Shown in pieces: positions 8,518-17,418 of a stretch of 32,996 nt of DNA (the stretch's first letter is position 1; each line of letters opens with the position of its first letter). The DNA is from an uncultured Cetobacterium sp. GTDB taxonomy: Bacteria > Fusobacteriota > Fusobacteriia > Fusobacteriales > Fusobacteriaceae. The notes below the pieces were generated by a model. It worked only from the letters and a program-made list of their open reading frames with translations. It did no database searches and was not told the DNA's origin. The DNA lies in assembly GCF_947038635.1 (NCBI RefSeq), contig NZ_CAMQXC010000014.1, positions 1 through 32,996 of the forward strand. The letters run 5' to 3'. The translations under genes and the position numbers were made by a program.

Positions 8518-9612
8518 TTATACATTAAATAAAAACTCCATTAAGTCTCCATCTTTTACAATGTATTCTTTCCCTTCTAGTCTTAGAACTCCTGCTTCTT
8601 GAGCTCCTTTCCATCCAGAATACTTTATAAAGTCCTCGTATCCAACTACTTTTGCTCTGATAAATCCTCTTTCAAAATCTGTATGAATCTCTCCTGCTGC
8701 TTTTGGAGCCGTATCTCCTATCTTTATAGTCCACGCTCTTACTTCTTTTACTCCTGCTGTAAAATAAGTTTGTAATCCTAATAGTTTAAATCCTGCTCTT
8801 ATTAATCTGTTTAGTCCAGGCTCTTCTACTCCTAAAGCTTCTAAGAATTCTTTTTTATCCTCATCTTCCATCTCTTGAAGTTCTGATTCTACTTTTGCAG
8901 AAACCACTACAACTTCCGCTCCTAAACTTGCTGCATACTCTTTTACTTTTTCCACAAATTCATTTCCTGTAGCTAATTCATCTTCTGATACATTTGCCGC
9001 AAACATCATTGGTTTTTGTGTTAAAAGTTGATATGTTCTCATTAACTCTTGCTCTTCAGGTGTTAGTACTAATGTTCTTAGCATTTTGTATTCATCTAAA
9101 TGTGCTTTACATTTCTCTAAAACTGGCATTAATACTAAAGCCTCTTTATTTTTCGCTTTGAATAACTTCGATTGCTTTTCTATAGCCTTTTCGATAGTTT
9201 CCATATCAGCTAAAATTAATTCTCCGTTTATAATTTCAATATCTCTTATTGGATCTACACTTCCACTTACGTGAATAATATTTTCATCCTCAAAACATCT
9301 AACAACTTGACAAATTGCAGCAGTAGTTCTAATATTTGATAGGAATTTATTTCCTAGTCCTTCACCTTTTGCTGCCCCTTCAACTAAACCTGCAATATCC
9401 ACAAATTCAACTGTTGCATGTTGAACTCTTTGAGGATTTATTATTTTTGATAACTCATCTAATCTTTGATCTGGAACTGTTACCATTCCTACATTTGGTT
9501 CTATTGTACAGAACGGATAGTTTGCTGCTTCTGCCGCTCCAGCTTTTGTTATTGCGTTAAAAAGAGTTGACTTTCCAACATTTGGAAGTCCTACTATTCC
9601 TATACCTATCAT
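8518..9612 (-). CDS. ychF: Redox-regulated ATPase YchF (Obg-like)
   Basis: Universal Obg-family P-loop protein that prefers ATP and associates with ribosomes. The 364-residue protein has the Walker A/G1 segment GLPNVGKST (8-16), the switch region [12 protein letters not shown] and the [21 protein letters not shown]3 region. The C-terminal TGS domain includes the segment from LQTYFTAG to [16 protein letters not shown]. It is a single-gene unit with its own promoter. Confidence 0.97.
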   Translation of the reverse strand: MIGIGIVGLPNVGKSTLFNAITKAGAAEAANYPFCTIEPNVGMVTVPDQRLDELSKIINPQRVQHATVEFVDIAGLVEGAAKGEGLGNKFLSNIRTTAAICQVVRCFEDENIIHVSGSVDPIRDIEIINGELILADMETIEKAIEKQSKLFKAKNKEALVLMPVLEKCKAHLDEYKMLRTLVLTPEEQELMRTYQLLTQKPMMFAANVSEDELATGNEFVEKVKEYAASLGAEVVVVSAKVESELQEMEDEDKKEFLEALGVEEPGLNRLIRAGFKLLGLQTYFTAGVKEVRAWTIKIGDTAPKAAGEIHTDFERGFIRAKVVGYEDFIKYSGWKGAQEAGVLRLEGKEYIVKDGDLMEFLFNV

Positions 9613-9648
9613 TTTAGAGATTCCTCCTGAAATTTTATTTTACTTTAG

Positions 9649-9677
9649 ATTTTACCATATATAAAATCTTTTGTAAA
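9649..9677 (-). promoter_or_regulatory. Promoter of ychF
   Basis: Minus-strand -35 TTTACA at 9672-9677, a 17-base spacer and -10 TAAAAT at 9649-9654, with TGG just before the -10. Confidence 0.68.
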
Positions 9678-9678
9678 T

Positions 9679-9706
9679 AAAAAAACCCTTACTTTATTTA
9701 GTAAGG
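9679..9706 (-). terminator. Intrinsic terminator of the NhaC-family transporter
   Basis: On the minus strand the stem CCTTACT / AGTAAGG with a 6-base loop is followed by a G and then seven T residues, just after the transporter stop codon. Confidence 0.85.
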
Positions 9707-9716
9707 ATTTTAATTT

Positions 9717-11201
9717 TTAGGCTTTTTCACCTACACAATTTTCTACAGTTGCTTTTTTTAGTCTTACTTTTGGTTCACTTGGTAAGCCAAATCTCGGAAT
9801 AAATCTATCTAACCCTGTTAATGTTGCTATTAAAATTGTCGATACTGCTATTATTGCTAAGAAATTAAACTTAATTATATCCATTGCACTAAATTTATAT
9901 AATGGATAAACAGCTTGAGCTATTCCTAGATAAAAACCTATATATACATGCCATGGAATTAATTGTGATCCAAATACTCCTAACGCATCGCTAAATGTTG
10001 CATTTCTAAGTCTTAATGTTTCGATATCCTCTGGAGATCCTTCAACATTTTTTTCAACTATCTCTCTTATAATAGGTCCCATAGTAACTATTTGAGCCAT
10101 CTCATCTGCTAAGCCTGCATTTCCTAATATTGATAGTACTCCATTGCAAAACATTAGTTGTCTTACATTCTTTGATATTGCAACCACTATATTTGATAAA
10201 GGTCTAAACGCATCCATTAACTTCATTATTCCACCAAATGCCGCAACCCACATCATCATTACTATTACCCATGAACCAGCACCTTCAAATCCTGAATATA
10301 ATAGATTTAAGAAAGCTCCTGTACTTTCAACTGTTCCTGCAAACATACCTAATACATATGCTGCAAATATACCTATAAATAAACATAATAATGTTGTCAT
10401 TCCTCTAAAAGCTGCAATTAAAACGAGAACCAATGGTATTATCATATAAGTTGGAACACCTGTTTTAACTTGATTTAGTAGTGTTACTGCTGATTCTCTT
10501 TTTTCAGCTAGCACTGTCCATACTTCTGCAGGTATATGTCCTATTGCTGTTGCTGCATCACCTGTTGTTGTTGGCAATCCTAATATTACTCCAGCGGCAT
10601 AAAAAGCAACTATTCCTAAAATTAAAACTAAACCTGACCAATATCCTTGGTGTCTTATTCTTTTTATTACTTCAACTTTTTGAATTCCAGAACTTACAAT
10701 TGTTGTATCTGATATAAGTCCTATGTTATCTCCAAAACATGCCCCTCCTGCGATAGCCCCTAAAGTTAAATCTATATTTCCTCCCACAATATGATTAAGC
10801 CATAAGAAGATTGGTGCACATGCTGCAAATGTTCCCCAGCTTGTTCCTGTTGCTATTGATAAAACCGATGTAACAACTATTCCTACAACTGCCACAGTTC
10901 TTCCTGTTAATCCTACATTTAAAGCTAAATTTATGATAGATGCTCCCACACCTGTTGACATAAATACTTCCGCCATAGCATATGCTACCATCAGAATAAA
11001 AAATGCAACTTGCATCTCTTTAGCATTATCTATAACTGCTTCTATAATATCATTAACTTTCTTTTTTTCAACAAATCCTGCAACTAAAGCTGCATACACT
11101 GTTGCTACTGGCGCTGCTATTAATGCGTCATATCCCATAAACATTAGCATTGCTAATATCGCAACTGGACTTAATTTTAATAGTTCTGTTATTCTGTTCA
11201 T
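9717..11201 (-). CDS. lysW: NhaC-family Na+/H+ antiporter-like transporter, probable lysine transporter
   Basis: An integral membrane protein of 494 residues with about 11-12 hydrophobic segments. Blocks such as SIATGTSWGTFAACAPIF and GGACFGDNIGLISDTT match the NhaC superfamily. On sequence alone the substrate would be called Na+/H+. The gene, however, is directly under a lysine riboswitch and is the only gene in that unit. Comparative work on lysine riboswitches (Rodionov and colleagues) proposed that such NhaC-superfamily members, named LysW, are lysine transporters, so I infer lysine uptake. The short cytoplasmic tail is basic (RLKKATVENCVGEKA). Confidence 0.85.
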   Translation of the reverse strand: MNRITELLKLSPVAILAMLMFMGYDALIAAPVATVYAALVAGFVEKKKVNDIIEAVIDNAKEMQVAFFILMVAYAMAEVFMSTGVGASIINLALNVGLTGRTVAVVGIVVTSVLSIATGTSWGTFAACAPIFLWLNHIVGGNIDLTLGAIAGGACFGDNIGLISDTTIVSSGIQKVEVIKRIRHQGYWSGLVLILGIVAFYAAGVILGLPTTTGDAATAIGHIPAEVWTVLAEKRESAVTLLNQVKTGVPTYMIIPLVLVLIAAFRGMTTLLCLFIGIFAAYVLGMFAGTVESTGAFLNLLYSGFEGAGSWVIVMMMWVAAFGGIMKLMDAFRPLSNIVVAISKNVRQLMFCNGVLSILGNAGLADEMAQIVTMGPIIREIVEKNVEGSPEDIETLRLRNATFSDALGVFGSQLIPWHVYIGFYLGIAQAVYPLYKFSAMDIIKFNFLAIIAVSTILIATLTGLDRFIPRFGLPSEPKVRLKKATVENCVGEKA

Positions 11202-11252
11202 CCTAAAACCTCCAAGTTTAATTTATATTTTAGTTTCACTGAAATTTTAGGT

Positions 11253-11282
11253 AAAAAAAACTACCGTATGAAAATACGGTAG
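11253..11282 (-). terminator. Riboswitch-controlled terminator
   Basis: Perfect 9-bp stem (CTACCGTAT / ATACGGTAG) with a GAAA-like 4-base loop (plus-strand reading), followed on the minus strand by eight T residues. It lies between the lysine aptamer and the transporter start, so it is the expression platform: lysine bound means transcription ends here. Confidence 0.9.
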
Positions 11283-11306
11283 CTAATCTGCAAAATATAT
11301 CACAAA

Positions 11307-11480
11307 TTTTGGATAGCACAACATCAGATTTTATCTGACGACAGTCATGTGAATATTTTTCACATGCCCAACAAAGATTTTGACATAATCTTCATTTCGG
11401 CGAATTCCCCTTTCACTCAATTTCATCGCTCTGTCCAGCTCTATTGAGTTACTCTTGTTATTCGCAACCTCTACCTAAAA
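11307..11480 (-). ncRNA. Lysine riboswitch (L-box) aptamer
   Basis: The minus strand reads the conserved L-box elements in order: AGGTAGAGGTTGCG, AAGAGTAAC, GTGAAAGGGGAA, TCGCCGAAATGAAG, GTTGGGCATGTG, ACTGTCGTCAGAT and GATGTTGTGCTATCC. The 5' TTTTAGGTAG and 3' CTATCCAAAA ends pair as P1 with one mismatch. The aptamer, its terminator and its promoter fill the 333-base gene-free gap between gpmI and the transporter. Confidence 0.95.
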
Positions 11481-11505
11481 TATTAAATTTTCGAAACTTT
11501 AAGTT

Positions 11506-11534
11506 ATAGTATCATTATTTGTTTTCTCTGTCAA
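11506..11534 (-). promoter_or_regulatory. Promoter of the lysine riboswitch unit
   Basis: Minus-strand -35 TTGACA at 11529-11534, abutting the gpmI stop codon, a 17-base spacer, and -10 TACTAT at 11506-11511. The transcript would start about 20 bases before the aptamer. Confidence 0.75.
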
Positions 11535-13055
11535 TTATTTTTTGATTAAAGAAACTCCATTCATTTCAGCTGGTTTCTCAATATTTAATATCTCTAACAT
11601 TGTTGGAGCCACATCAGCTAACTTTCCGTGGTTTAATTCTCCTTTAAAATTATTAGAAACATAAATAAATGGTACTTCATTAGTTGTATGTGCAGTGAAT
11701 GCTTCATTTGTTACTGGATCTACCATTTTTTCTGCATTTCCGTGATCTGCTGTTATTAGTACTGTTCCATCTAATTCTAAAACTTTATTAACAATCTCTC
11801 CTACACCTTTATCAACAGCTTTTATTGCTTTTACAGCTGCGTCAAATACACCAGTATGTCCAACCATATCTGGATTAGCAAAGTTCATTACAATTACATC
11901 AAACTTATCAGAATCTAACGCTTCTAAAACTTTCTTTGTTAATTCTGGAGCTGACATTTCTGGTTGTAAATCATATGTTGCAACTTTTGGAGATGCAACT
12001 AAAACTCTTTCTTCACCATTGAACTCAGTTTCTTTTCCTCCATTAAAGAAGAAAGTAACGTGTGCATATTTTTCAGTTTCAGCAGTTCTTAATTGAGTTA
12101 AGTTGTGTTTTGATATAACTTCTCCTAAAGTATTAGTTATATCCTTATCAGTATAAATAATCTCTGCATCTATAGTAGAATCATACTGTCTCATACAGTA
12201 ATATTTAGGCTCTAAGTATTCTCTTTGGAACCCTTTAAAGTCTTTATCTGTTAAAGCTCTTGTTATTTGTCTAGCTCTATCTGGTCTGTAATTAAAATTA
12301 ATTACAACGTCACCTTTTTTGATTTCTCCAGATTTTGTTAATAAAACTGGCTTTATGAATTCATCAGTTATTTTTTCAGCATATGAATCCTCTATAATTT
12401 GCTCAGGAGTTTTTTCAGTTACGTCCACTTTTCCAACTATAGCATCATAAGCTTTTTCTGTTCTATCCCAGTTAGTATCTCTATCCATTGCAAAATATCT
12501 TCCAGAAATAGTAGCAATCTCTCCTACTCCTATCTCTTTTATTTTTTCTTCTAATCTTTTCATAAACTCTAATCCTGAAGTAGGAGCAGTGTCTCTTCCA
12601 TCCATAAATGCATGAACATATACTTTTGTTAATCCAGTTCTTTTTGCCATCTCTAATAACCCAAATAAATGATTAATATGAGAATGAACTCCTCCATCTG
12701 ATAAAAGTCCCATGAAATGAATTGCCTTATCATTGTTTTTAGCATAGTTGAATGCTTCTACAACTTTAGCTTTTTCAAAAAACTCTCCATCTCTAATTTC
12801 TTTTGTAATCTCTACTAGAGGTTGATAAATAACTCTTCCAGCACCTAAATTTAAGTGTCCTACTTCAGAGTTACCCATTTGTCCTTCTGGTAATCCTACA
12901 GCTTCTCCAGATGCTTTTATTAATGTATGTGGATAAGTATTAAATAATCTTTCAAAATTTTCTGGTTTTGCTTCTGCAATAGCATTTTTTTCTGTTGCAT
13001 TTGGGTTATATCCCCAACCATCAAGAACCATTAACATTAAAGGTTTTTTAGCCAT
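11535..13055 (-). CDS. gpmI: 2,3-bisphosphoglycerate-independent phosphoglycerate mutase
   Basis: Glycolytic enzyme interconverting 3- and 2-phosphoglycerate with two Mn2+ ions. The 506-residue protein carries Asp12 in MVLDGWGYNP, the phosphoserine Ser63 in GNSEVGHLNLGAGR, FNYRPDRARQITRAL, and the metal motif TADHGNAEKM. The length matches the family. It begins 21 bases downstream of tpiA with an AGGAGG site, so the two glycolytic genes form one unit. Confidence 0.97.
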   Translation of the reverse strand: MAKKPLMLMVLDGWGYNPNATEKNAIAEAKPENFERLFNTYPHTLIKASGEAVGLPEGQMGNSEVGHLNLGAGRVIYQPLVEITKEIRDGEFFEKAKVVEAFNYAKNNDKAIHFMGLLSDGGVHSHINHLFGLLEMAKRTGLTKVYVHAFMDGRDTAPTSGLEFMKRLEEKIKEIGVGEIATISGRYFAMDRDTNWDRTEKAYDAIVGKVDVTEKTPEQIIEDSYAEKITDEFIKPVLLTKSGEIKKGDVVINFNYRPDRARQITRALTDKDFKGFQREYLEPKYYCMRQYDSTIDAEIIYTDKDITNTLGEVISKHNLTQLRTAETEKYAHVTFFFNGGKETEFNGEERVLVASPKVATYDLQPEMSAPELTKKVLEALDSDKFDVIVMNFANPDMVGHTGVFDAAVKAIKAVDKGVGEIVNKVLELDGTVLITADHGNAEKMVDPVTNEAFTAHTTNEVPFIYVSNNFKGELNHGKLADVAPTMLEILNIEKPAEMNGVSLIKK

Positions 13056-13076
13056 TTTTAAGCCTCCTAATTTTTA

Positions 13077-13835
13077 TTATCTTGCTCCTGCTTTTATAAC
13101 TTGAATAAATGTTGGTGCATCTAATGAAGCTCCTCCAACAAGTCCACCGTCTATATTTTCCATTGCTAATAACTCTGCTGCATTTTTAGCATTCATTGAT
13201 CCACCATATTGGATTGTCATTTCTGATGCTGCTTCTGCTCCAAACATAGCTACTAATACATCTCTAATCTCTTTATGAGTCTCTTCTGCCATTTCAGGTG
13301 TAGCTGTTTTTCCAGTTCCTATAGCCCACACTGGTTCGTATGCTACCACAACTTTAACTGCCTCTTCAGGTGTTAATCCTGCTAATCCTTCTCTAATTTG
13401 CTTTTCGTTTACTTCAGATGTTTTTCCTGATTCTCTTTCCTCTAATTTTTCTCCGATACATAATATTGGAATTAAATCGTGAGCTAAAGCAGCCTTTACT
13501 TTTTCGTTAATGAAAGCATTAGACTCATGGAAGTACTCTCTTCTTTCTGAATGTCCTAATATAACATATTTTACTCCAATCTCTTTTAACATAACTGGTG
13601 ATACTTCTCCTGTGTATGCTCCAGAATCTTTTGGATGCATGTTTTGTGCAGCTATTGCAACATTTGATCCCTCAACTGTTTTTACTGCTGACTCTAAAGC
13701 TGTGAATGGAGCTCCAATTACAATTTCTACTCCTTCTACACCATTTGTTAACTCTTTTAACTCTGATAATGTAGCTTTTGTTTCTGCTACTGTTTTATTC
13801 ATTTTCCAGTTTCCTGCGATTATTGTCTTTCTCAT
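13077..13835 (-). CDS. tpiA: Triosephosphate isomerase
   Basis: Interconverts dihydroxyacetone phosphate and glyceraldehyde 3-phosphate. The 252-residue TIM barrel has the catalytic set Lys11 (AGNWKMNKT), His95 (ILGHSERRE) and Glu167 (VAYEPVWAIGTGK), plus the phosphate-binding QYGGSMNAKNA and GLVGGASLD loops. It is followed by gpmI. The 116-base gap upstream lacks a convincing promoter; the best is a weak TGTTAA-17-TATTAT arrangement. Confidence 0.98.
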   Translation of the reverse strand: MRKTIIAGNWKMNKTVAETKATLSELKELTNGVEGVEIVIGAPFTALESAVKTVEGSNVAIAAQNMHPKDSGAYTGEVSPVMLKEIGVKYVILGHSERREYFHESNAFINEKVKAALAHDLIPILCIGEKLEERESGKTSEVNEKQIREGLAGLTPEEAVKVVVAYEPVWAIGTGKTATPEMAEETHKEIRDVLVAMFGAEAASEMTIQYGGSMNAKNAAELLAMENIDGGLVGGASLDAPTFIQVIKAGAR

Positions 13836-13951
13836 TGATTTCTCCCTCCAAAACTTTTTTATTAATTTTAATTTTATAATAACATAATTTCTAGTTTTTT
13901 AACACGCACGACATTGTCTATATTTTCATCCTATTTTGAGTATTTTTTTCT

Positions 13952-14542
13952 CTAATTTAGTAATTTTCTTCTGCCTTCTTCTTTTAAAACCTCTTTTAGG
14001 TAATCTTTTGAGTTCGCTAATAAATCTTCAAGTAACGGTACTATTGCACCTTCTAAAAGCTCGATAATCCCTACAAAGTCCTCTTTTTTAAAGGCTTCGA
14101 AAATCTCTTCTGCATATTTCTTAAACTCCTCTACATACTCATTATAATCAGAGTATATTAAGTCTATCGCTGTTGCTTCTTTTAAAGATAGCACTATTCC
14201 AAACACCCACTCAACAAAACTTACCATCTCTATTATTTTTCCAATATCATTCATCTCTTCTTCTACTTCAGATAAATTTTCAAAAAATCTGTCTGAATAA
14301 GGCTCTAAAAGATATAACGATTCTATTAAAATCTCTCTATGCGAACGTGTTGTTAACTCTAAAATCTTTACTTTTTTATTTAAAGGTAAAGACTTTCCAT
14401 CCACCATCTCACCATCAAGTTTTAACTCAACAATAACTTCACCATTTTGAATTACATTTGCCTCTAATTTTTCCAATACATTCAATAACTTCGTATTTTT
14501 TATTCCTATATTTATCTTTTCACCATTTATAAAAATCTCCAT
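13952..14542 (-). CDS. Hypothetical protein of unknown family
   Basis: I do not recognise this 196-residue protein. Residues 1-66 look like a small beta-rich domain (MEIFINGEKINIGIKNTK to KKVKILELTTRS). Residues 67-196 look all-helical and acidic, with Leu/Ile/Glu-rich segments such as LLEGAIVPLLEDLLANSKD. There is no signal peptide or membrane segment, no cysteine and no obvious catalytic motif, so it is probably cytoplasmic. It is the last gene of the rluD-rnhB-yraN-zinc ribbon-comF run, 21 bases after comF, with a ribosome site just before the ATG. The architecture suggests a structural or regulatory protein. Confidence 0.8.
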   Translation of the reverse strand: MEIFINGEKINIGIKNTKLLNVLEKLEANVIQNGEVIVELKLDGEMVDGKSLPLNKKVKILELTTRSHREILIESLYLLEPYSDRFFENLSEVEEEMNDIGKIIEMVSFVEWVFGIVLSLKEATAIDLIYSDYNEYVEEFKKYAEEIFEAFKKEDFVGIIELLEGAIVPLLEDLLANSKDYLKEVLKEEGRRKLLN

Positions 14543-14563
14543 TTCTACCCATCCTCATTTTAG

Positions 14564-15187
14564 TCATTTAAAATAATCTCGCACTACAGCTATTGTAAAA
14601 AAAATTACATTTTTTGCCTTTTGATTTTCTAAAAATTCTTTTTCTATCTCTTTTATCGTTGCACCTGTTGTTACAATATCATCAACTATTAATATATTTT
14701 TTTGAAAATAATCTTTCGTTACTTTAAATGCTTTTTTTACATTCTCTTTTCTTTTTTCATGCTCTTTTATCTCATACATATGTTTTGTGTTTTTTATTCT
14801 TTCAATATTTTCAAATTTTATATCTGCTGATTTTAATATTTCATCAACTTGATTATATCCTCTTTCTAGAAATCTCTTTTTATTCACAGGAACAGATATC
14901 ACTACATCAATCTTTTCTTTTATTTGAATCTTTTCTATAGATTTTTTTACATACTTACTTAGACTGTTTGTAACACCTTTTCTGTTTTTAAATTTTAAGT
15001 CAAAAATTATTTTTTTTACATCTGTATAATAATATAAATAGTATAAGTTTTTTCTTTGTTTTAAATCACTCATTTTTTCTAGCTTTATAATACATTTAGA
15101 ACACAAATACCCTTTATTTTCGAGATGGCACCCACATAAAGAACAGGTATTATCAAATAATAGTTTTCTAAGGAGTTGCTTTAGCAT
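14564..15187 (-). CDS. comF: ComF family phosphoribosyltransferase-like protein
   Basis: ComF proteins are linked to DNA uptake and recombination in competent bacteria, although many non-competent species carry them. The 207-residue protein has an N-terminal zinc-finger region (CSLCGCH and CSKC at about 15-32) and a type I phosphoribosyltransferase domain. The PRPP loop ILIVDDIVTTGATIKE lies near residue 170, and the ERGYNQVDEIL motif is conserved in the family. It overlaps the zinc-ribbon gene by 20 bases. Confidence 0.9.
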   Translation of the reverse strand: MLKQLLRKLLFDNTCSLCGCHLENKGYLCSKCIIKLEKMSDLKQRKNLYYLYYYTDVKKIIFDLKFKNRKGVTNSLSKYVKKSIEKIQIKEKIDVVISVPVNKKRFLERGYNQVDEILKSADIKFENIERIKNTKHMYEIKEHEKRKENVKKAFKVTKDYFQKNILIVDDIVTTGATIKEIEKEFLENQKAKNVIFFTIAVVRDYFK

Positions 15188-15392
15188 ATCTTTTACCCTT
15201 TTTATTTTTTGCGAACTCTTTATCTACTATTTTCGCTGAATAAAACTCCGTATAACCACATTCTACACAAGTTTTTACATAATACGTTCCAATCTCTATT
15301 TTTAATCCAGGGCTTTTTTCTGGTATCACTGCAGTTTTGACTATATATCTATCACTTCCACACTTTAAACATTTATAATCCAAGTTCATCAC
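15168..15392 (-). CDS. Small zinc-ribbon protein (DUF2082/COG3478-like)
   Basis: A 74-residue protein built almost entirely from a zinc ribbon, with CLKCGSD and CVECGYTEFY as the two CxxC knuckles. The C-terminus is basic (AKNKKGKRYAKATP). This resembles predicted nucleic-acid-binding zinc-ribbon proteins of COG3478. The ATG at 15392 is followed at once by a second ATG, so either could start. It overlaps yraN by 20 bases and comF by 20 bases, giving tightly coupled expression. Confidence 0.75.
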   Translation of the reverse strand: MMNLDYKCLKCGSDRYIVKTAVIPEKSPGLKIEIGTYYVKTCVECGYTEFYSAKIVDKEFAKNKKGKRYAKATP

Positions 15393-15732
15393 CCCAAAAA
15401 ATATTCTTAATCCATTCTATTTTTTCACCTAGAAAAACTATTGCATCAAATCTTATCTTTTCATTTTCCAATCTATTCTTTCTTATGAATTCCTTTGCTG
15501 TTATATATATCTTTTTCATCTTTTTTTTATCTATAGCCTCTTGCGGCATTCCAAAAGATAAGTTTTTTCTATATTTAACTTCAAAAAAAACAAGGGTCAT
15601 TTCATCATATCCGATTATATCTATCTCTCCAAAGGAACCTTGATAATTCATAGTCAACACTTTAACTCCAATGTTTTCTAAGTATTCTTTACCTTTTTCT
15701 TCATAAATCTTACCCTTGCTTCTTTTATTCAT
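15373..15732 (-). CDS. yraN: YraN family (UPF0102) endonuclease-like protein
   Basis: A 119-residue protein of the UPF0102 family with a restriction-endonuclease-like fold. The motif GEIDIIGYDEMTLVFFEVKY supplies the E-D-ExK residues of a PD-(D/E)xK active site. Its molecular role is not settled. It follows rnhB after a 3-base gap, with GGAG in the end of rnhB serving as the ribosome site. The rnhB-yraN pairing is common in bacteria. Confidence 0.9.
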   Translation of the reverse strand: MNKRSKGKIYEEKGKEYLENIGVKVLTMNYQGSFGEIDIIGYDEMTLVFFEVKYRKNLSFGMPQEAIDKKKMKKIYITAKEFIRKNRLENEKIRFDAIVFLGEKIEWIKNIFWGDELGL

Positions 15733-15735
15733 ATT

Positions 15736-16347
15736 TTACTCTCCTAAAATTTTCTTTAAAAAACTTTTTCTATGAACTGTTTCAATAGGTCCTTTTTCTA
15801 ATATCATTTCACGATGAGCTTTTGTTCCATATCCTTTATGCTTTTCAAAAGTATACTCAGGATAAAGTTTTGCTGTTTCAATCATCATTCTATCCCTAGT
15901 GACTTTTGCTATTATTGAAGCTGCTGCTATAGCTAAACTTTTTGAGTCACCCTTTATTACAGGTTCTTGTTCTCCTTTATATTCTCTGATTTTATGATTT
16001 CCATCTACTAAAACTTTTTCAAATGTTGTTTCTTTTTCTATTTTATGTATTGCTCTTCTCATAGCTAAAAAAGTAGCATTTAATATATTTATTTCATCTA
16101 TCTCTTTAACATCAGCAATTCCTATACCTACATAGAAATTCTCCATTATAACATCAAAAAGTTCCTCTCTAACTTTTTCAGTTAATTTCTTAGAATCATT
16201 TATCTTATCTAACTTCTCATCATACTTTTTTAATTTAGCTACTGCTGCAACTACTGGCCCTGCTAACGGTCCTCTTCCAGCCTCGTCTACTCCTATAATA
16301 TCTCCATTTTCTAAATCAAAGAGATACATTATATTTTTTATATCCAT
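15736..16347 (-). CDS. rnhB: Ribonuclease HII
   Basis: Removes ribonucleotides from DNA by cleaving RNA-DNA hybrids. The 203-residue protein has the catalytic DEAGRGPLAGPVVAA motif (starting at residue 21), LVDGNH and the later acidic residues in AAASIIAKVTRDR. The ATG at 16347 has a GGAG site five bases upstream, which favours it over Met7. It forms an operon with yraN, the zinc-ribbon gene and comF. Confidence 0.96.
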   Translation of the reverse strand: MDIKNIMYLFDLENGDIIGVDEAGRGPLAGPVVAAVAKLKKYDEKLDKINDSKKLTEKVREELFDVIMENFYVGIGIADVKEIDEINILNATFLAMRRAIHKIEKETTFEKVLVDGNHKIREYKGEQEPVIKGDSKSLAIAAASIIAKVTRDRMMIETAKLYPEYTFEKHKGYGTKAHREMILEKGPIETVHRKSFLKKILGE

Positions 16348-16399
16348 TTCATCTCCACTATTTATAGGTTGTACCTATATATCTATATTTTTCCTTTTA

Positions 16400-17350
16400 T
16401 TATTTCTGTAATTTCGCTATCTTATTTATATCTAATTTTAGCCTCTTTGCTATATCTTTAAAATCCTCTTTTAACGCTCCTAAAATCACCATTTCTTTTC
16501 CTGTTATAGGGTGATTAAATTTCAAATAATAAGAGTGAAGCATTTGTCTTTTTATTAAATCTGAGCTACTCCCATAAACTTCATCTCCTAAAATAGGATG
16601 ATTTAAACTTTTCATATGCACTCTTATCTGATGAGTTCTACCAGTTTCTATTCCTACATCTACTAAAGAGAATCCCTGTACACTATCTATAACTTCATAA
16701 TTAGTTATCGCTATTTTTCCATTTTCTGTTACAACCGCCATTTTTTTTCTATCTTTAGAATCTCTACCAATTAAAGTTTCTACTCTACCACTTATATTTT
16801 TAAAATTCCCTTTACATATACAAACATATCTTTTCTCAATAGTTTTGTCTTTAAACATATCCGTTAATTTTACATGAGCTATATCATTCTTAGCTATAAC
16901 TATCAATCCACTTGTGTCTTTATCTAATCTATGAACAATTCCAGGTCTAATAACTCCATTTATTGTAGACAAATCCTTTATATGATAAAGAACTGCGTTC
17001 ACCAAAGTTCCTGTGTAATATCCTTGAGCCGGATGAACAATTACTCCTGGATCTTTATTAATTATAACCATATCCTTATCTTCGTACACTATATCTATTG
17101 GAATATTTTCAGGCAATATTTCAAGTACTTCATCTTCAGGAATTTTCACTATTATTATTTCTTTTCCTTTAAGTTTATTTCCACTTTTTGTTTTAGATTT
17201 ATTATCTATTGATACATTCTCATTATCAATTAACTTTTGAATATAACTTCTCGTAGCATCTTCAAAAAATTCACTCAGAAAAGCATCCAATCTTTTTCCT
17301 TTATCTTTTTCCTCAACTTTTATTTCTATAATTTCTTTATATTTTTTCAT
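16400..17350 (-). CDS. rluD: RluA/RluD family 23S rRNA pseudouridine synthase
   Basis: Isomerises specific uridines in RNA to pseudouridine. The 316-residue protein has an N-terminal S4 RNA-binding domain (about 15-75) and the catalytic motif HRLDKDTSGLIVIAKN with the aspartate near residue 143. RTHQIRVHMKSLNHPILGDEVYG follows as the conserved C-terminal signature (16 to 20 residues of it are diagnostic). RluD is the closest label, but the exact rRNA site cannot be told from sequence. It begins a unit of up to six genes behind a strong promoter. Confidence 0.93.
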   Translation of the reverse strand: MKKYKEIIEIKVEEKDKGKRLDAFLSEFFEDATRSYIQKLIDNENVSIDNKSKTKSGNKLKGKEIIIVKIPEDEVLEILPENIPIDIVYEDKDMVIINKDPGVIVHPAQGYYTGTLVNAVLYHIKDLSTINGVIRPGIVHRLDKDTSGLIVIAKNDIAHVKLTDMFKDKTIEKRYVCICKGNFKNISGRVETLIGRDSKDRKKMAVVTENGKIAITNYEVIDSVQGFSLVDVGIETGRTHQIRVHMKSLNHPILGDEVYGSSSDLIKRQMLHSYYLKFNHPITGKEMVILGALKEDFKDIAKRLKLDINKIAKLQK

Positions 17351-17389
17351 CTTTCACTTCCTACCTAAACTCTATACTTTCTAAACAAA

Positions 17390-17418
17390 ATTATATCACA
17401 AGTTATTTTCTATTACAA
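17390..17418 (-). promoter_or_regulatory. Promoter of the rluD-rnhB-yraN-comF unit
   Basis: Minus-strand -35 TTGTAA at 17413-17418, a 17-base spacer and -10 TATAAT at 17390-17395, with TGA before the -10 hexamer. It lies in the divergent gap between rluD and the outer-membrane protein gene. Confidence 0.75.

Noticed and set aside
10481-10717. Leu-rich plus-strand open frames (also at 6246-6464, 9336-9560 and 14173-14436) as membrane peptides
   Set aside because: They are antisense to well-identified genes; the Leu richness is the mirror of Lys/Glu/Ala codons, and there are no ribosome sites.
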